Source of the DNA: Podocnemis expansa
Lineage: Eukaryota; Chordata; Testudines; Podocnemididae
Direction of reading: 5' to 3'
NCBI GenBank assembly: GCA_007922195.1
Contig: ML682231.1
Span: 11,606-75,605, forward strand
DNA length: 64,000 nt
In this document: piece by piece, positions 22,530 through 33,091 of the stretch
How the letters are laid out: the number at the start of each line of letters is the position of its first letter
Numbering within the stretch: the stretch's first letter is position 1
The notes under the pieces: model-generated
Databases searched by the model: none
Told to the model about the DNA's origin: nothing
The model's input: the letters and a program-made list of their open reading frames with translations, nothing else
Program-made: the position numbers and the translations under genes

Positions 22530-24534
22530 CAGCAAATGTGGAAGGCGCCCACTGTGGCTTAACAGAGAGCTCTGCACTGAGCTGAAGCATAAAAAGGACG
22601 CTTACAGGAAGTGGAAGCTAGGACAGATGACTAAGGAGGCATATAAAGACATTGCTCGGGACTGCAGGGATAAAATCAGAAAGGCCAAAGGACAAATGGA
22701 GTTGCGACTAGCAAGGGATGTGAAGGATAACAGGAAGGGGTTCTACAAGTATATCAATAACAAGAAGAGGATCAGGGATGGTGTAGGTCCCTTACTGAAT
22801 GGGGCAGGCATCCTCGTGACAGAGGATGAGGAAAAAGCTGAAATGCTCAATGCTTTTTTTACTTCAGTTTTCACAAGCAAGGTCAGCTCCCAGCCCACTA
22901 CACTAGGTACGGGGGACTGGGGAGAAGAAGAGAGGCCCTTGGTGACAGAAGGTCAGGTTAGGGACTGCTTAAAGAAACTAGATGTGCACAAGTCCATGGG
23001 GCCGGATGAACTGCATCCGAGGGTGCTGAGGGAGCTGGCTGATGAGATAGCAGTACCGTTGGCCATTATCTTTGAAAACTCGTGGCGAACGGGGGAGATG
23101 CCAGAGGACTGGAAAAAAGCAAATATAGTACCTATCTTCAAGAAAGGCAAAAAGGAGGATCCAGGGAATTACAGACCTGTCAGCCTCACCTCAATCCCTG
23201 GAAAAATCATGGAGCAGGTTCTCAAAGAATCCATCCTGAAACACTTGGAGGAATGTAGAGTAATCAGGAACAGTCAGCATGGATTTACCAAGGGTAAATC
23301 ATGCCTGACCAACCTCATCGCCTTCTATGATGAGATGACTGGATTTGTGGATGCGGGAAGAGCCGTTGATGTGATATACCTTGACTTTAGCAAGGCTTTT
23401 GATACGGTTTCCCACAGCATTCTCATTGGCAAATTAAGGAAGTATGGGTTAGATGCATGGACTGTAAGGTGGATAGAAAACTGGCTAGAACAACGGTTTC
23501 AGCGTGTAGGAATCAATGGCTCCATGTCAAGTTGGCAGGCAGTAACGAGTGGTGTGCCCCAGGGGTCGGTCCTGGGGCCAGTTCTGTTCAATGTTTTCAT
23601 TAATGATCTGGATGATGGGATAGATTGCACACTTAGTAAGTTTGCAGATGATACCAAACTGGGGGGAACGGTAGACACCCTAGAGGGCAGAGACAGGATT
23701 CAGGGAGACCTAGACAAACTGGAGCAGTGGGCCAAGAGGAATCTCATGAGGTTCAACAAGGATAAGTGTAAAATCCTGCACTTGGGACGAAAAAACCCCA
23801 TGTACTGCTACAGGCTGGGGAGTGATCAGCTAAATAGCAGCACTGGAGAAAAGGACCTGGGAGTCATGGTGGATGGGAAGCTGGATATGAGTCAGCAGTG
23901 TGCTCTTGCTGCCAAAAAGGCCAATGGCATACTGGGCTGCATCAGAAGAAGTGTTACCAGCAGATCAAGGGATGTGATCATTCCCCTCTATTCTGCACTA
24001 GTGAGGCCACATCTGGAATACTGTGTCCAGTTTTGGGCTCCCCACTACAAAAAGGACATGGACAAATTAGAGAGAGTCCAGAGGAGGGCAACCAAAATGA
24101 TCAAAGGGCTGGAGCACAAGCCCTATGAAGAAAGACTGAAGGAACTAGGCTTATTTAGCCTGCAGAAGAGAAGACTGAGGGGGGATTTGATAGCAACCTT
24201 CAACTACTTGAAGGGTTGCTCCAAGGAGGAGGGAGCTCGACTGTTCTCGGTAGTAACAGAGGGCAGAACGAGAAGCAATGGCTTCAAGTTACAGCTGGGG
24301 CGGTCCAGGCTGGATATTAGGAAAAACTTCCTTACTAGGCGAGTGGTGAAGCATTGGAATAAGTTGCCTAGGGAGGTGGTGGAATCTCCATCTCTGGAGG
24401 TGTTCAAGTCCCAGCTGGACAAAACCCTGACTGGGATGATCTAATGGGAGTGGTCCTGCTTTTTTTGGCAGGGGGTTGGACTAGATGACCTCGTGGGGTC
24501 CCTTCCAACCCTATGATTCTATGATTCTATGACT
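22530..24534 (+). mobile_element. CR1 LINE, 5'-truncated, long open RT frame
   Basis: A 5'-truncated CR1 retrotransposon. It ends in the diagnostic 3' UTR (TTGGACTAGATGACCTC, CCCTTCCAACCC) and the ATTCTATG ATTCTATGA tail at 24514-24531. The endonuclease half is absent. The body is one open frame of 605 codons from the first ATG, and the frame is open somewhat further upstream. The start is placed near 22530, where recognisable ORF2 text begins ([10 protein letters not shown]); a 15-bp direct duplication (TTCTGTTGGAAGGAC) sits at 22501-22530. Confidence 0.9.
22627..24444 (+). CDS. CR1 ORF2 reverse transcriptase (partial)
   Basis: Reverse transcriptase of a CR1 non-LTR retrotransposon, which copies its own RNA at a nicked target. 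Seen in order: an N-terminal linker with NRELC and KAKGQ (residues 1-20 and upstream), the RT core with [12 protein letters not shown] (about 120), [13 protein letters not shown] (about 180), the catalytic DFSKAFDTV (about 250), [14 protein letters not shown] (about 310) and FADDTKLGG (about 339-347), then a C-terminal connection domain ending [12 protein letters not shown]. Both catalytic aspartate blocks are intact and there is no internal stop over 605 codons. The usual ORF2 also has an N-terminal endonuclease, absent here, so the copy is not autonomous. ATG at 22627 is only the first Met in the remaining frame. Confidence 0.93.
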   Translation: MTKEAYKDIARDCRDKIRKAKGQMELRLARDVKDNRKGFYKYINNKKRIRDGVGPLLNGAGILVTEDEEKAEMLNAFFTSVFTSKVSSQPTTLGTGDWGEEERPLVTEGQVRDCLKKLDVHKSMGPDELHPRVLRELADEIAVPLAIIFENSWRTGEMPEDWKKANIVPIFKKGKKEDPGNYRPVSLTSIPGKIMEQVLKESILKHLEECRVIRNSQHGFTKGKSCLTNLIAFYDEMTGFVDAGRAVDVIYLDFSKAFDTVSHSILIGKLRKYGLDAWTVRWIENWLEQRFQRVGINGSMSSWQAVTSGVPQGSVLGPVLFNVFINDLDDGIDCTLSKFADDTKLGGTVDTLEGRDRIQGDLDKLEQWAKRNLMRFNKDKCKILHLGRKNPMYCYRLGSDQLNSSTGEKDLGVMVDGKLDMSQQCALAAKKANGILGCIRRSVTSRSRDVIIPLYSALVRPHLEYCVQFWAPHYKKDMDKLERVQRRATKMIKGLEHKPYEERLKELGLFSLQKRRLRGDLIATFNYLKGCSKEEGARLFSVVTEGRTRSNGFKLQLGRSRLDIRKNFLTRRVVKHWNKLPREVVESPSLEVFKSQLDKTLTGMI

Positions 24535-24551
24535 TGGTAGGAGCACTGCTG

Positions 24552-24816
24552 ATGTCCACAAACAAATCATCCAGTGAAAAATACATGTAAAACAGAGCAA
24601 AGAGACAGGCACTTGTGTAAAGCAAGAACATACTGTTCCGTAACGTCGCTGAGGGCAGAAAAAATGGAACTGGGGAGGAGCAGAGCTGTGGCCATATATA
24701 CGTATATCCAGCCCTGTCCTGACAGGCTAAGGCTAAGTAGTTTCCTGCCAATCATGTGCTGTGGCACATAGACACCTGATACTGAATGTATCCGAGCAGC
24801 ACTCACAGAAAAAAAG
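24552..24816 (-). mobile_element. DIRS inverted-terminal-repeat fragment
   Basis: Matches the right ends of DIRS-a and DIRS-b in order: TGTCCACAAA, GGAACTGGGGAGG, a CATATATACGTATAT core, CTGTCCTGACAGGCTAAGG and CTGAATGTATCCGAGCAG. Diverged and truncated; it lies directly after the CR1 tail. Confidence 0.6.
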
Positions 24817-24828
24817 ATATTACCTCAC

Positions 24829-25345
24829 CCACACGGGACTGTCCTTAGGGTAGGATGAGCGGGGCAGTCAGCCAGAGCCCCACACTTTGGTGGGCCCCAC
24901 AGAACCTGCATCACTGCTACCCCTATGCTGCGGACCAGGCGAGCCCGCAAAAAGAGATGGCCCGATTCAGCGCTGCTGGTTCCCCCCCCCCATGCGTGCT
25001 GCTTTCGGCTTTGTCCCGGAGTAGCGGGGAAGGGGTGGGAGGCAGTACAGAGCCCGTATTGCTGCCCCCTGGCCGCACTGCCTCCCATCCCTTCCCCGCT
25101 GCTCTGGCACAGAGCCAAAAGCAACGTGCATGAGGAGGGGGCAGACCAACAGTGCTGTAGAGGGCCACCACTTTCCGTGGGCTCTCCTGGTCTCCAGCAA
25201 GGGACAGCCGGAGAAGGAGCCTGCCCCTACCCTGGGCTGGCCAGCTCCGCCCCATGGTGCCAGGGGGTGGTGAGTGGGAGCCCTGCAGAGGGCAATTCTC
25301 CTGGGGCCCCTCATCCTCTCAGGATGGCTCTGTACCCACCTTATC
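24829..25345. mobile_element. GC-rich fold-back element
   Basis: A CpG-rich block whose left end (GACTGTCCTTAGGGTAGGAT) and right end (ATCCTCTCAGGATGGCTCTG) are imperfect complements. Internal arms also pair (GGGAAGGGGTGGGAGGCAG with CTGCCTCCCATCCCTTCCC). Frames are open on both strands for 99-144 codons with no domain. Probably a non-autonomous DNA element; TSD not found. Confidence 0.5.
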
Positions 25346-27594
25346 TATTCTGTCATTAAAGACATTTTGTAAAGACATCAACGTTTGCATATGTGCAGAA
25401 TGGTCATAAGACCAGGGTCCTAAGTTACAATGAACTGAAAATTAACAGAAAGGTTGGCATTTTAAAAATGTGGAAAGACCCTCAGTGAAACACAATTCCA
25501 TGCTGTATCTGTCATGTTTTAGTATGCTATGGCAGCAGTGTAACAAGATGTGACTGATGTACCTTGACAGAACATTTTACAAAATGACACATTGAGCTAG
25601 ATTCACTGAAAGGATGGTTGTCAATGAGCACATGGTTTTCATTTGATGTGACATTCTTACTTATTAGGTGCTGTGTTTAAAACTTTGTTAAATAGTGATA
25701 ATTTTTATTTTCCATATTTAATGATGAATACCATCACTATCATTATAGTCAACATGCTACTTCCATTATATATTTCTGTTTTCAAGCAAATTGTAACAGG
25801 CTGAAAGAAAGACTACTTGGACTAAAGGTTTTCATGCTTATTTTCAGCACAAAAATAAATTAAGGATGATTTTCAAAAATAATGGGACTATTTTTAGGAT
25901 ATTCCTGTGTGAAAATACATTGTTTTATTAATTAGGAAATCTGGAGTTTGGGTAAAACTCTGAAAAAGCTTCTTCAGAAAGACTTCACAGTGCTATCAAG
26001 AGAGTCCTCTAAAAATGATTTTGACATACTGAATTTTTTGTTTCTTTTTCTTTGTTTGTTTTCAAATAGAAACCTAAGAAGCCAGACAAAATATTATTAA
26101 ATATATCCAGTTTTTGTTTTCTTGTTTGTTTGCTTTTTAAATTTTAGCTGGAGAGATATTTTTTCCAAGCTGACAAAAATGACTCACACCAACATACCTT
26201 TCCATAATTTTCCTGTCTCAACTTTTTAAAATTACAGTAAAGTTCAGACCTGAAGATGCAGAAGGTAGAGGTGAAGAAGCCTACTCATCTTTTACTTTTG
26301 CATGTCTTGATTTTTGTGTATGGATTTATTTAGTGATTTGATATTGGAATAACTGCATGTATTATACCTTACTTTGGGGGGGGGTTCTCTACATGTCATT
26401 TCCATGTTACTGGTTTCTGGTATCTTTAGGAAGTGTCTAAATATCAAGACCAATATCTATGTGTACTCAGGTGAAGTGATGCTCAATTTACTTCTTTGGG
26501 AATACTACATAATCCATATGGACAAAAGAGATGAGTTATTACAAGAGCCATAATAATGAATTCTGTTTTTTAAAATCAAGCAATAGTAAAAAAAAAACAG
26601 ATAGTATTTAAAACAATTAAATGATAAACAAATAGTAAGTAATAAGGGTATGCTCTGATATCAGAATGCATGTTTGACTTTTATAGGGAAAGAGTTTCTT
26701 GTGGATGACTGCATATTTAATAGAATGTTGGTATAATCACCAGATACTGAAGCACAATTTGGTAATTAGCACGGCTTTTCTATAAATCAATCAAAATGCT
26801 CTTGTGGTCCCCTTGCTATTATATCTGATTGCTTGATAAAAGTAAAAACACATCACTAGAATGCTATGAGGTGAAATGAGATAAATTATGAACTGTTTTT
26901 ATTCTTTGTAACACAAATGTCCATTATACCTTTGATAGCTAGCGGTCTACAAATGGATTTCTGTTATCATATAGGCACCCCATTTTTCTTGTGCATGTGT
27001 AAATAGTTTACAAAGCTATTTATTTATTTCAAAGCATAGGCCTTTCCAGGGCCAGTGAGTGTTCACAGGTACCGCTAGACATTCATTCTTCACTCTGCTT
27101 CCGTTGTGTCACTCAGGCGTAGCAAAGGGCCTGGGAGCCTCTCTCAAGTCTCCTATTGGCAGTGCTTCACAGGTGTGGGTAGTCCCCAGAAAGCAGCAAA
27201 CTAGTAGAGCTGTTTCTTATGCCTTCTTCCATGCAGCCCCTGCCATAGGTACGTATCAGGGTAGGCATAAGGATGGCCAGAACTATGTTTCTGTATCATA
27301 TCACAGGAAGGATACCAGCTGATGTAGCTTTGAGCAGCTCTGTGGTTGCTCTAACTAGCACCCAGCAGTGAGTAAGGGACTGATAACTGACTTCCTGACT
27401 GCCTCCATACTCTGCTGAGCACAGAATAAGAAGGATGCAGCAGAAAATCTGATTCTGATTCCTGAATAAACTGCACATCCTTGTCTCATTGATTCCAACA
27501 CAGATTACCAATATGTGTCAGGCAAAGGAGATCATTCTGTCTTCACAAGAACATCCAGCTGTAACCAGATAGTCTGAATGTATTTTAGTATGAT

Positions 27595-27600
<6 letters not shown>
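25346..27600. other. Non-coding, AT-rich, no recognisable feature
   Basis: Long AT-rich unique-looking stretch with poly-purine and poly-pyrimidine patches. No gene or repeat family recognised. Confidence 0.6.

Positions 27601-27601
<1 letters not shown>

Positions 27602-27660
<59 letters not shown>
27602..27660. repeat. (CA)n microsatellite
   Basis: Uninterrupted CA dinucleotide run of about 29 units. Confidence 0.97.
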
Positions 27661-27663
<3 letters not shown>

Positions 27664-28370
27664 CAATCTGAATTGGTGTGGCAGCTTGAACATATTGTGC
27701 TGGCAGCTGTGAGAACCACTTAGACACTTAGCTTATTGAAGCTAGGATGTGCAGTCTCCACAGGGAGAAGTGGTTGGTGATGAGCACCTGCTTTCCCCTT
27801 CCTCTGCAGTTTCTTATTCATGGAGTGACATTGGTGTCACCTTTAGAAAGAGGCTGGCTCTGTGACCTTTGGTAGGGTGTCCCTCTGGCAACACTGCAAA
27901 CAAAGGCAGAAAATCAAAACATGCATTAGATGCAAACCTGTAGGAAAACAAAATCCCCAGTTTACATGAGAGATGTAAATGTAATTGCATAAATGTGACC
28001 TGCTACCCCAGCTTAATCCTGAGGTTCAAACTTGCCCTAGATAAGCCCAGAATATATGCCTCTCACACAGTGAAAAGTCATAAAGCTACCAAATATTTGT
28101 TTGCCAGAGGCAACTGCCTGTTTAGCACAGGAAAGTTTGCTGGTATATATCTTTAGTCACACTTGGGGCCAGTATATCTCAAGCAGAATTTTGGTATCTT
28201 AAATAAAGAGCAAACCTTTCAAGAAATAAATGGAAACTCTAAAGAGAAAACATATTTGCCTTTTATTTAAAAAAAAAAAAGATTTTTTAACATTTATATT
28301 TATTTATTTATTTATTGCAGTTTGGTGCTTCAGTATTTTACCTGTCAGTTATCCATGGCTGACAAATCAC

Positions 28371-28476
28371 CAGCTTTTCTTCTTCTTCTTCTTCTTCTTC
28401 TTCTTCTTCTTCTTCTTCTTCTTCTTTTTTCTTTTTGGAAGTTTCTTGATTTCTGGGGGAAAAAATTGCTGTATGC

Positions 28477-28522
<46 letters not shown>
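28371..28522. repeat. (TTC)n and (ATT)n microsatellites
   Basis: A run of about 18 TTC units (28376-28424) and a run of about 15 ATT units (28477-28522), 50 bp apart. Long homopolymeric frames across them are artefacts. Confidence 0.97.
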
Positions 28523-28523
<1 letters not shown>

Positions 28524-29056
28524 CCCCAGAATCTTTTAAATTCATATTGAATGGCATTAATCCTAATTTTATCCACAGAGTTTTTACAAGTAAACATAAA
28601 TCTCAACAATGCCCTTAAGTGACCACTTCTGTGGGTCAGAAGCTAGATCAGTCTGCATACTCGTTCCCCAGTGTCTCGATGGCTGCCAAGAAGGATATCA
28701 GAGGAGTTAGTGTTTTTTGTAGCATGCCTGTCTCTCCAGTAGGAAGACTGTGACCACAAACTCATTTCACAGATATCACAGAAAACTCATATGAACTACT
28801 AATCCAGCAGGGGTATGATGTGGTGCTTCACATTAAACCCTAAACAGCCTCATCATTCTGAGCTGTGGAAGTGCCACAAGGCTGTGAACCCAAGCTCTGC
28901 ATAAAAGTGGCTTATTTAGAGAAAACAGCCTACCACAGGAAACCCCAAAACATTTTCTCATACACCCTAACACACCAACTTGTATATTAAGGTTTAAGTT
29001 GAAGAACATACTGTTGGCAATAAATGTAAAGGGCAACAGTAACATGAAGTAGACCA

Positions 29057-29147
29057 AGTTCCAAAGGGGCACCCGTGTTAGTCTAGTAAAGCAAAAAAAG
29101 CAAGGAGTCTTGTGGCACTTAAAGACTAACAGATTTATTTATTGCAT
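29057..29147 (-). mobile_element. Penelope-like element 3' fragment, lacking the hammerhead end
   Basis: Carries GTGTTAGTCTAG, AAGGAGTCTTGTGGCACTT and AAGACTAACAGATTTATT, the body of the family in antisense, and stops at TTGCATGAAG just before the hammerhead-like end. Confidence 0.6.
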
Positions 29148-30787
29148 GAAGTATGGCAAACCTTTTCTGTGGTAGCACAATCCAGTTGCTGTAGTGATGG
29201 TGGATGACCCCTTTCATTGTTAGACTGATGATTTCTGATTATGACTGTCAAAATGTCAAGTCATGTGTTAGGTTGCAGAGGAAGAGGTCACAACTTTTTT
29301 TCCCGCCTAAATCCTGGGATAATGAAACTTAGTTCCCTAGCCAAGGCTATTTCCCCAGTTTATTAAAACAAGATGGATACAGTATTGCAAGTATCTATTG
29401 TAAACCTATAAACAAACAATAGTTACCTAAATTGCATTTGCTGTTCATGGGAAGATAGTGTCAGTCCTTTTCCCCAAAAAGTTTAAATGTCACGAAAACA
29501 AAATACAATCTGTAAAATTATCCCATGCTTTTGGATAGTCAAATAGACATAGTGGTTGAAAAACACCTCCATCTGCCTGTTTGCATAGCAGTCTCTGGAG
29601 CATGCAGTGAACGGCTGCACTGGCACCAGTTGTTCAAACAGTCTGTTGCTGAAGATTCATGTGGGGAGGGAGCTGAGGATGTCTAACTAATCTAATAGTC
29701 TCCACCAGGCTTTTCCTCACCAAAGTTCCAAAATTGCCTCAAAGCAATGGTTAAAAGTGGCCTTGAGAGACTGTGTTGTTTTTTCAGAATGTCTGAGCAT
29801 GGGACAAGCATTTTATTTTCACAGAAGGCACAAAATCTGCTGTTGAAACCCCATACACAACCTACAAAGAAGGTTTATTAATTTCAGCCAAGAATGATAC
29901 AAAACATCATCTACTAATCTAGTTGTTTAGAGCACAGGTAAGCTATGGGAGCTTTCCAGAGCTAATCCTAACAACCACAGCGTAACGTGAAGGTGGGTAA
30001 AATTACTTAAAGATGAAGCATTTTAATAGGTAACATCATACAGTCAAGGAGTAAATAGATTATGAAAGGTAGCCACTGGCATTGATTTGATTCTAAACTT
30101 GATCCAAATGTCCAAATCTAATGAGTCCTGTAATGAATTGATGAGTTTTGAATAGAATTTGGTCAGCACTATCGTCCATAGAGGACAGGGAAATAACATG
30201 CTTTTGCAAAAACTGGAACATGGAGAACAAGAATGAGCAGAGGCAAGCCACACCATAGAATTCATTGGTGTAAATCTCTCTACTGGGCTCTCAAAGTGAA
30301 CATTAAAGAACTCATGGAACCCTAGTATAAACCAGTTGGGAGAGGTAAATGTGGATATTATCTCAACAAAAGATAGCTGGCGAAAAATGTCTTAAGAGAA
30401 ACCAGAGTCAGTGTGGGTTTTGCCAGGCAGTTTTCAAACAGTTCTTACTCCATATGCAGTTTTTTCATAGATCCGGAACCAACCAAATGAGGGATTTCAC
30501 TTAGTAAGGTCAGCCATTTGGGGCTAACTAGCTATTGGGGCTATTCCTGTTAATTCTCTCAGAAACTGATAATTTTCTGGTAAAAGCCATGGCAAAGATT
30601 AATTTGGCCTGTATTGCCAATTCTGCTAAATTAATGAGTTGATTTAAGACGTGAAGAGATCTCCATGACAACATTAGTATCACAAAAGCTGTTTGTCACT
30701 GATACAATGCTACTCTGTAAGCCCTCCAGACTTTGCATATATAGAGAAATACTTGCATGTAACCATTAATGGTAATTCCTTAAAGTC
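29148..30787. other. Non-coding flank, no recognisable feature
   Basis: Unique-looking DNA up to the left target-site duplication of the nested gypsy element. It is the pre-insertion host sequence on that side and should join directly to 60567 onward. Confidence 0.6.
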
Positions 30788-30792
30788 TATAT
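30788..30792. repeat. Left target-site duplication of gypsy element (TATAT)
   Basis: TATAT immediately precedes the TGTAGTGATATGC start of the 5' LTR; its partner is at 60562-60566. Confidence 0.85.
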
Positions 30793-30989
30793 TGTAGTGA
30801 TATGCTTGTAGAAGGTTGTGAATTTAGAGATACTCCCTAGCATGGGCCAGTGTTGTGTGAATTGGGAGACGTGCCCCAGAGAAAATCTAACATGGCTGCT
30901 CCCAGGTACACACGTGGATACCTGTCTGTATGATCTATTCCTTACTCATTCAGCAGTATGATCTTTAATGAACACTCAAGATCATTACA
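30793..30989 (+). mobile_element. Gypsy 5' LTR
   Basis: 197 bp, TGTAGTGATATGC...GATCATTACA, with a short TGTA/TACA inverted terminus. It aligns end to end with 60358-60561. Confidence 0.92.
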
Positions 30990-31005
30990 TGGTATCAGAA
31001 GATGG
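30990..31005 (+). other. Primer binding site, initiator tRNA-Met type
   Basis: TGGTATCAGAAGATGG directly follows the 5' LTR. It matches the complement of the initiator methionine tRNA 3' end (TGGTAGCAGAGGATGG) at 14 of 16 positions. This tRNA is a frequent primer of Ty3/gypsy elements. Confidence 0.8.
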
Positions 31006-31095
31006 TGAATGAGTTTGGAAACTAAAAAGACTTGGAGGAAAATTCCTGCATTTGCAACTGAAAACAGAAAAACATCTCTGAAAACAAAGAAAGTC

Positions 31096-31167
31096 TTTAT
31101 CTTCTGGCCTTCATTCCTTGAGCTATACCCTTCGGGTAGAACAATCAAATGCATCCCTCCATGAGAT
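31096..31167. repeat. 72-bp perfect inverted repeat, left arm
   Basis: Identical over 72 of 72 bases to the complement of 31719-31790; the match weakens but continues for about 30 bp inward. The arms enclose the left DIRS-a terminus (551 bp). Confidence 0.9.
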
Positions 31168-31718
31168 TGGTTGTATTATTCAGCTCTGTTGTCTCTGTGC
31201 CAGAGCACCAGATTGGTCGGAAAACTTTTGTCCTAGCCTGTCAGGAGAGGGTAGGTGACCACCGCCCCCCATGCCACCCAGTGGCTATATATACAGCCAC
31301 CTCCCAACCCCTCCCCAGTTCCTAGGAGTTGCCAACTCCAGATGTGGGGATGGAGGGGAGGGACCTGAATGGATCTGAGCAGCCCATCTCGAAGAAGGAC
31401 GGTTACTGGTGAGTAACCCACCGTTCTTCTTTGAGTGCTGCTCGGATGCATTCAGTAATAGGTGACTACTAGCCATGCTGACGGATGGCGGGTGGAGTTG
31501 GCTCTTCCGCCTTCAACATAGCAAAAACCTCAGACAGGAGGAAGCCCAGTGAACAAGATTCTAACTGGAACCAAGAGAGCGGCGAGGCTCTTGGCCTAGC
31601 CATAGAGAACCGACAATGTGGGCTAACCAAAATAAGGGGTAAGTCCAGTCTCACTGGAGCAAGTGCGTGTGGGCTGGACAGACGAAGTTCACCTCAACAG
31701 AGCTAAATAACACAACTG

Positions 31719-31790
31719 ATCTCATGGAGGGATGCATTTGATTGTTCTACCCGAAGGGTATAGCTCAAGGAATGAAGGCCAGAAGATAAA
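31719..31790. repeat. 72-bp perfect inverted repeat, right arm
   Basis: Partner of 31096-31167, beginning ATCTCATGGAGGG and ending CCAGAAGATAAA. Confidence 0.9.
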
Positions 31791-32927
31791 TGCCTGGTCA
31801 TAGGATGGTCCAGAATGAATTGCAAGAAAACGCTGGGGCCAAAGGGTTACAAGGTTAACCATGGAGATTGTGGCCTACTCAAAATGATAGAAGGGATGGT
31901 ATTATCCCTTGAACTGATCACATCAAGGCCTGAGCCAGAAGTCAAGGGGTCACGGGCCTAGCCCTGGTGGCTGTGGCCTATGCAGATAGCCATAGAAGGG
32001 GTAAACCTGATCCCTTGAACTGGCCACGACCAGCTCTGAAAGTGTCTGGTCCAAGGACGTAGGACTTAAAGCACATAGCAGCAGTAAAGAGAACGTACCA
32101 TTGAGCTTAATCGAGGACGGCTTGGCAGAAGAGCCTCCATATTAGTACAATGAAGACAGAAAACCAGAAGTGGTGCAAAGAATGGCAGATGGCATGCTGG
32201 CCAAGGGCCCTCAAGTTACGTATGCAAGCGCTAGCTTCCAACTGTGTATTGTGCTGGAACCTTGGGTTCCACTGGAAGGGTACTTCAGATCGCTAACACC
32301 TACAAGATGACCTAATGGCCTTAGATGGTCCTGTTGGCCTGGTACCAGTGAGTACCTCAGCAGGCAAGAGGGCTCACTGGGAGAGCCCGCCTGTTGGGTC
32401 TTGTAATCCCTTCAGGATCCCAGCATTACGAAGATTGCCTGGAAAAAGGGAATGTATAAGAAGGGGTGGAGGGAAGGCGGGAAACAGACGTAAAGTCATC
32501 CCCTGGCCACTCAACATAGGTAGCCATAGGGCTCATGGAGATCTAGTATCAGGAAGGATCTTGAGTGCCTAGGGCACTGTCAAGGAAGGATATTGTTGTA
32601 CTGTATTGGACCTACATGTGCATCAAGGATAGGGACACACTGAGGTTGGGCTGTCCCAAAATATGGGTTTCTGGTGGAAAAAAGGGGGGAATTTTCCCCC
32701 CGAACACCTAGGAAACAAAAGCTCTCAAACGTCACAAGTGATACAACAAGAGCACTTGGGTTTAGAGGAGCCAAACGGGGTGGATTACCTTCATTTGGGA
32801 AATTACCTGGGTGGCATTCTGCATGAAAGGATACCAGCCTCTGAATTTCGAGCACTACAGAAAAACAGGATACTCTAACCCATCTTCTTTGCCCTACCCA
32901 GCTATAGCTATAGCTATATATTATAGC

Positions 32928-33001
32928 GACTGGCTAGTGTAGTGGTTCGGTGTGCTACCATTTGATATAAGAGACCGAGGTTCAAATCCCGGTTGATACC
33001 T
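32928..33001 (+). other. tRNA-like sequence at LINE 5' end
   Basis: TAGTGTAGTGGTTCGGTGTG resembles an A-box region (TRGYNNARNNGG) and AGGTTCAAATCCC resembles a B box (GGTTCGAANCC), spaced as in a tRNA gene or SINE head. The T stem pairs poorly and the acceptor arms do not match, so it is not an intact tRNA gene. It could be an internal Pol III promoter-like module, a SINE head, or a decayed target tRNA. Confidence 0.45.
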
Positions 33002-33091
33002 ACCTTTCCAGTAGGGGTCCTTGGGCAAAAAGACCCCCTAATGTCTCACTTGCCTACCTCAAATATGAGAGTGACATGAACTAGGAGAATC

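Noticed and set aside
28230..28618. Poly-Phe/Leu/Ile and poly-Asn/Lys frames
   Set aside because: Translations of the (TTC)n and (ATT)n microsatellites.
32928..33001. Functional tRNA gene
   Set aside because: T stem and acceptor stem do not pair well and no proper 3' end follows; kept only as a tRNA-like module.
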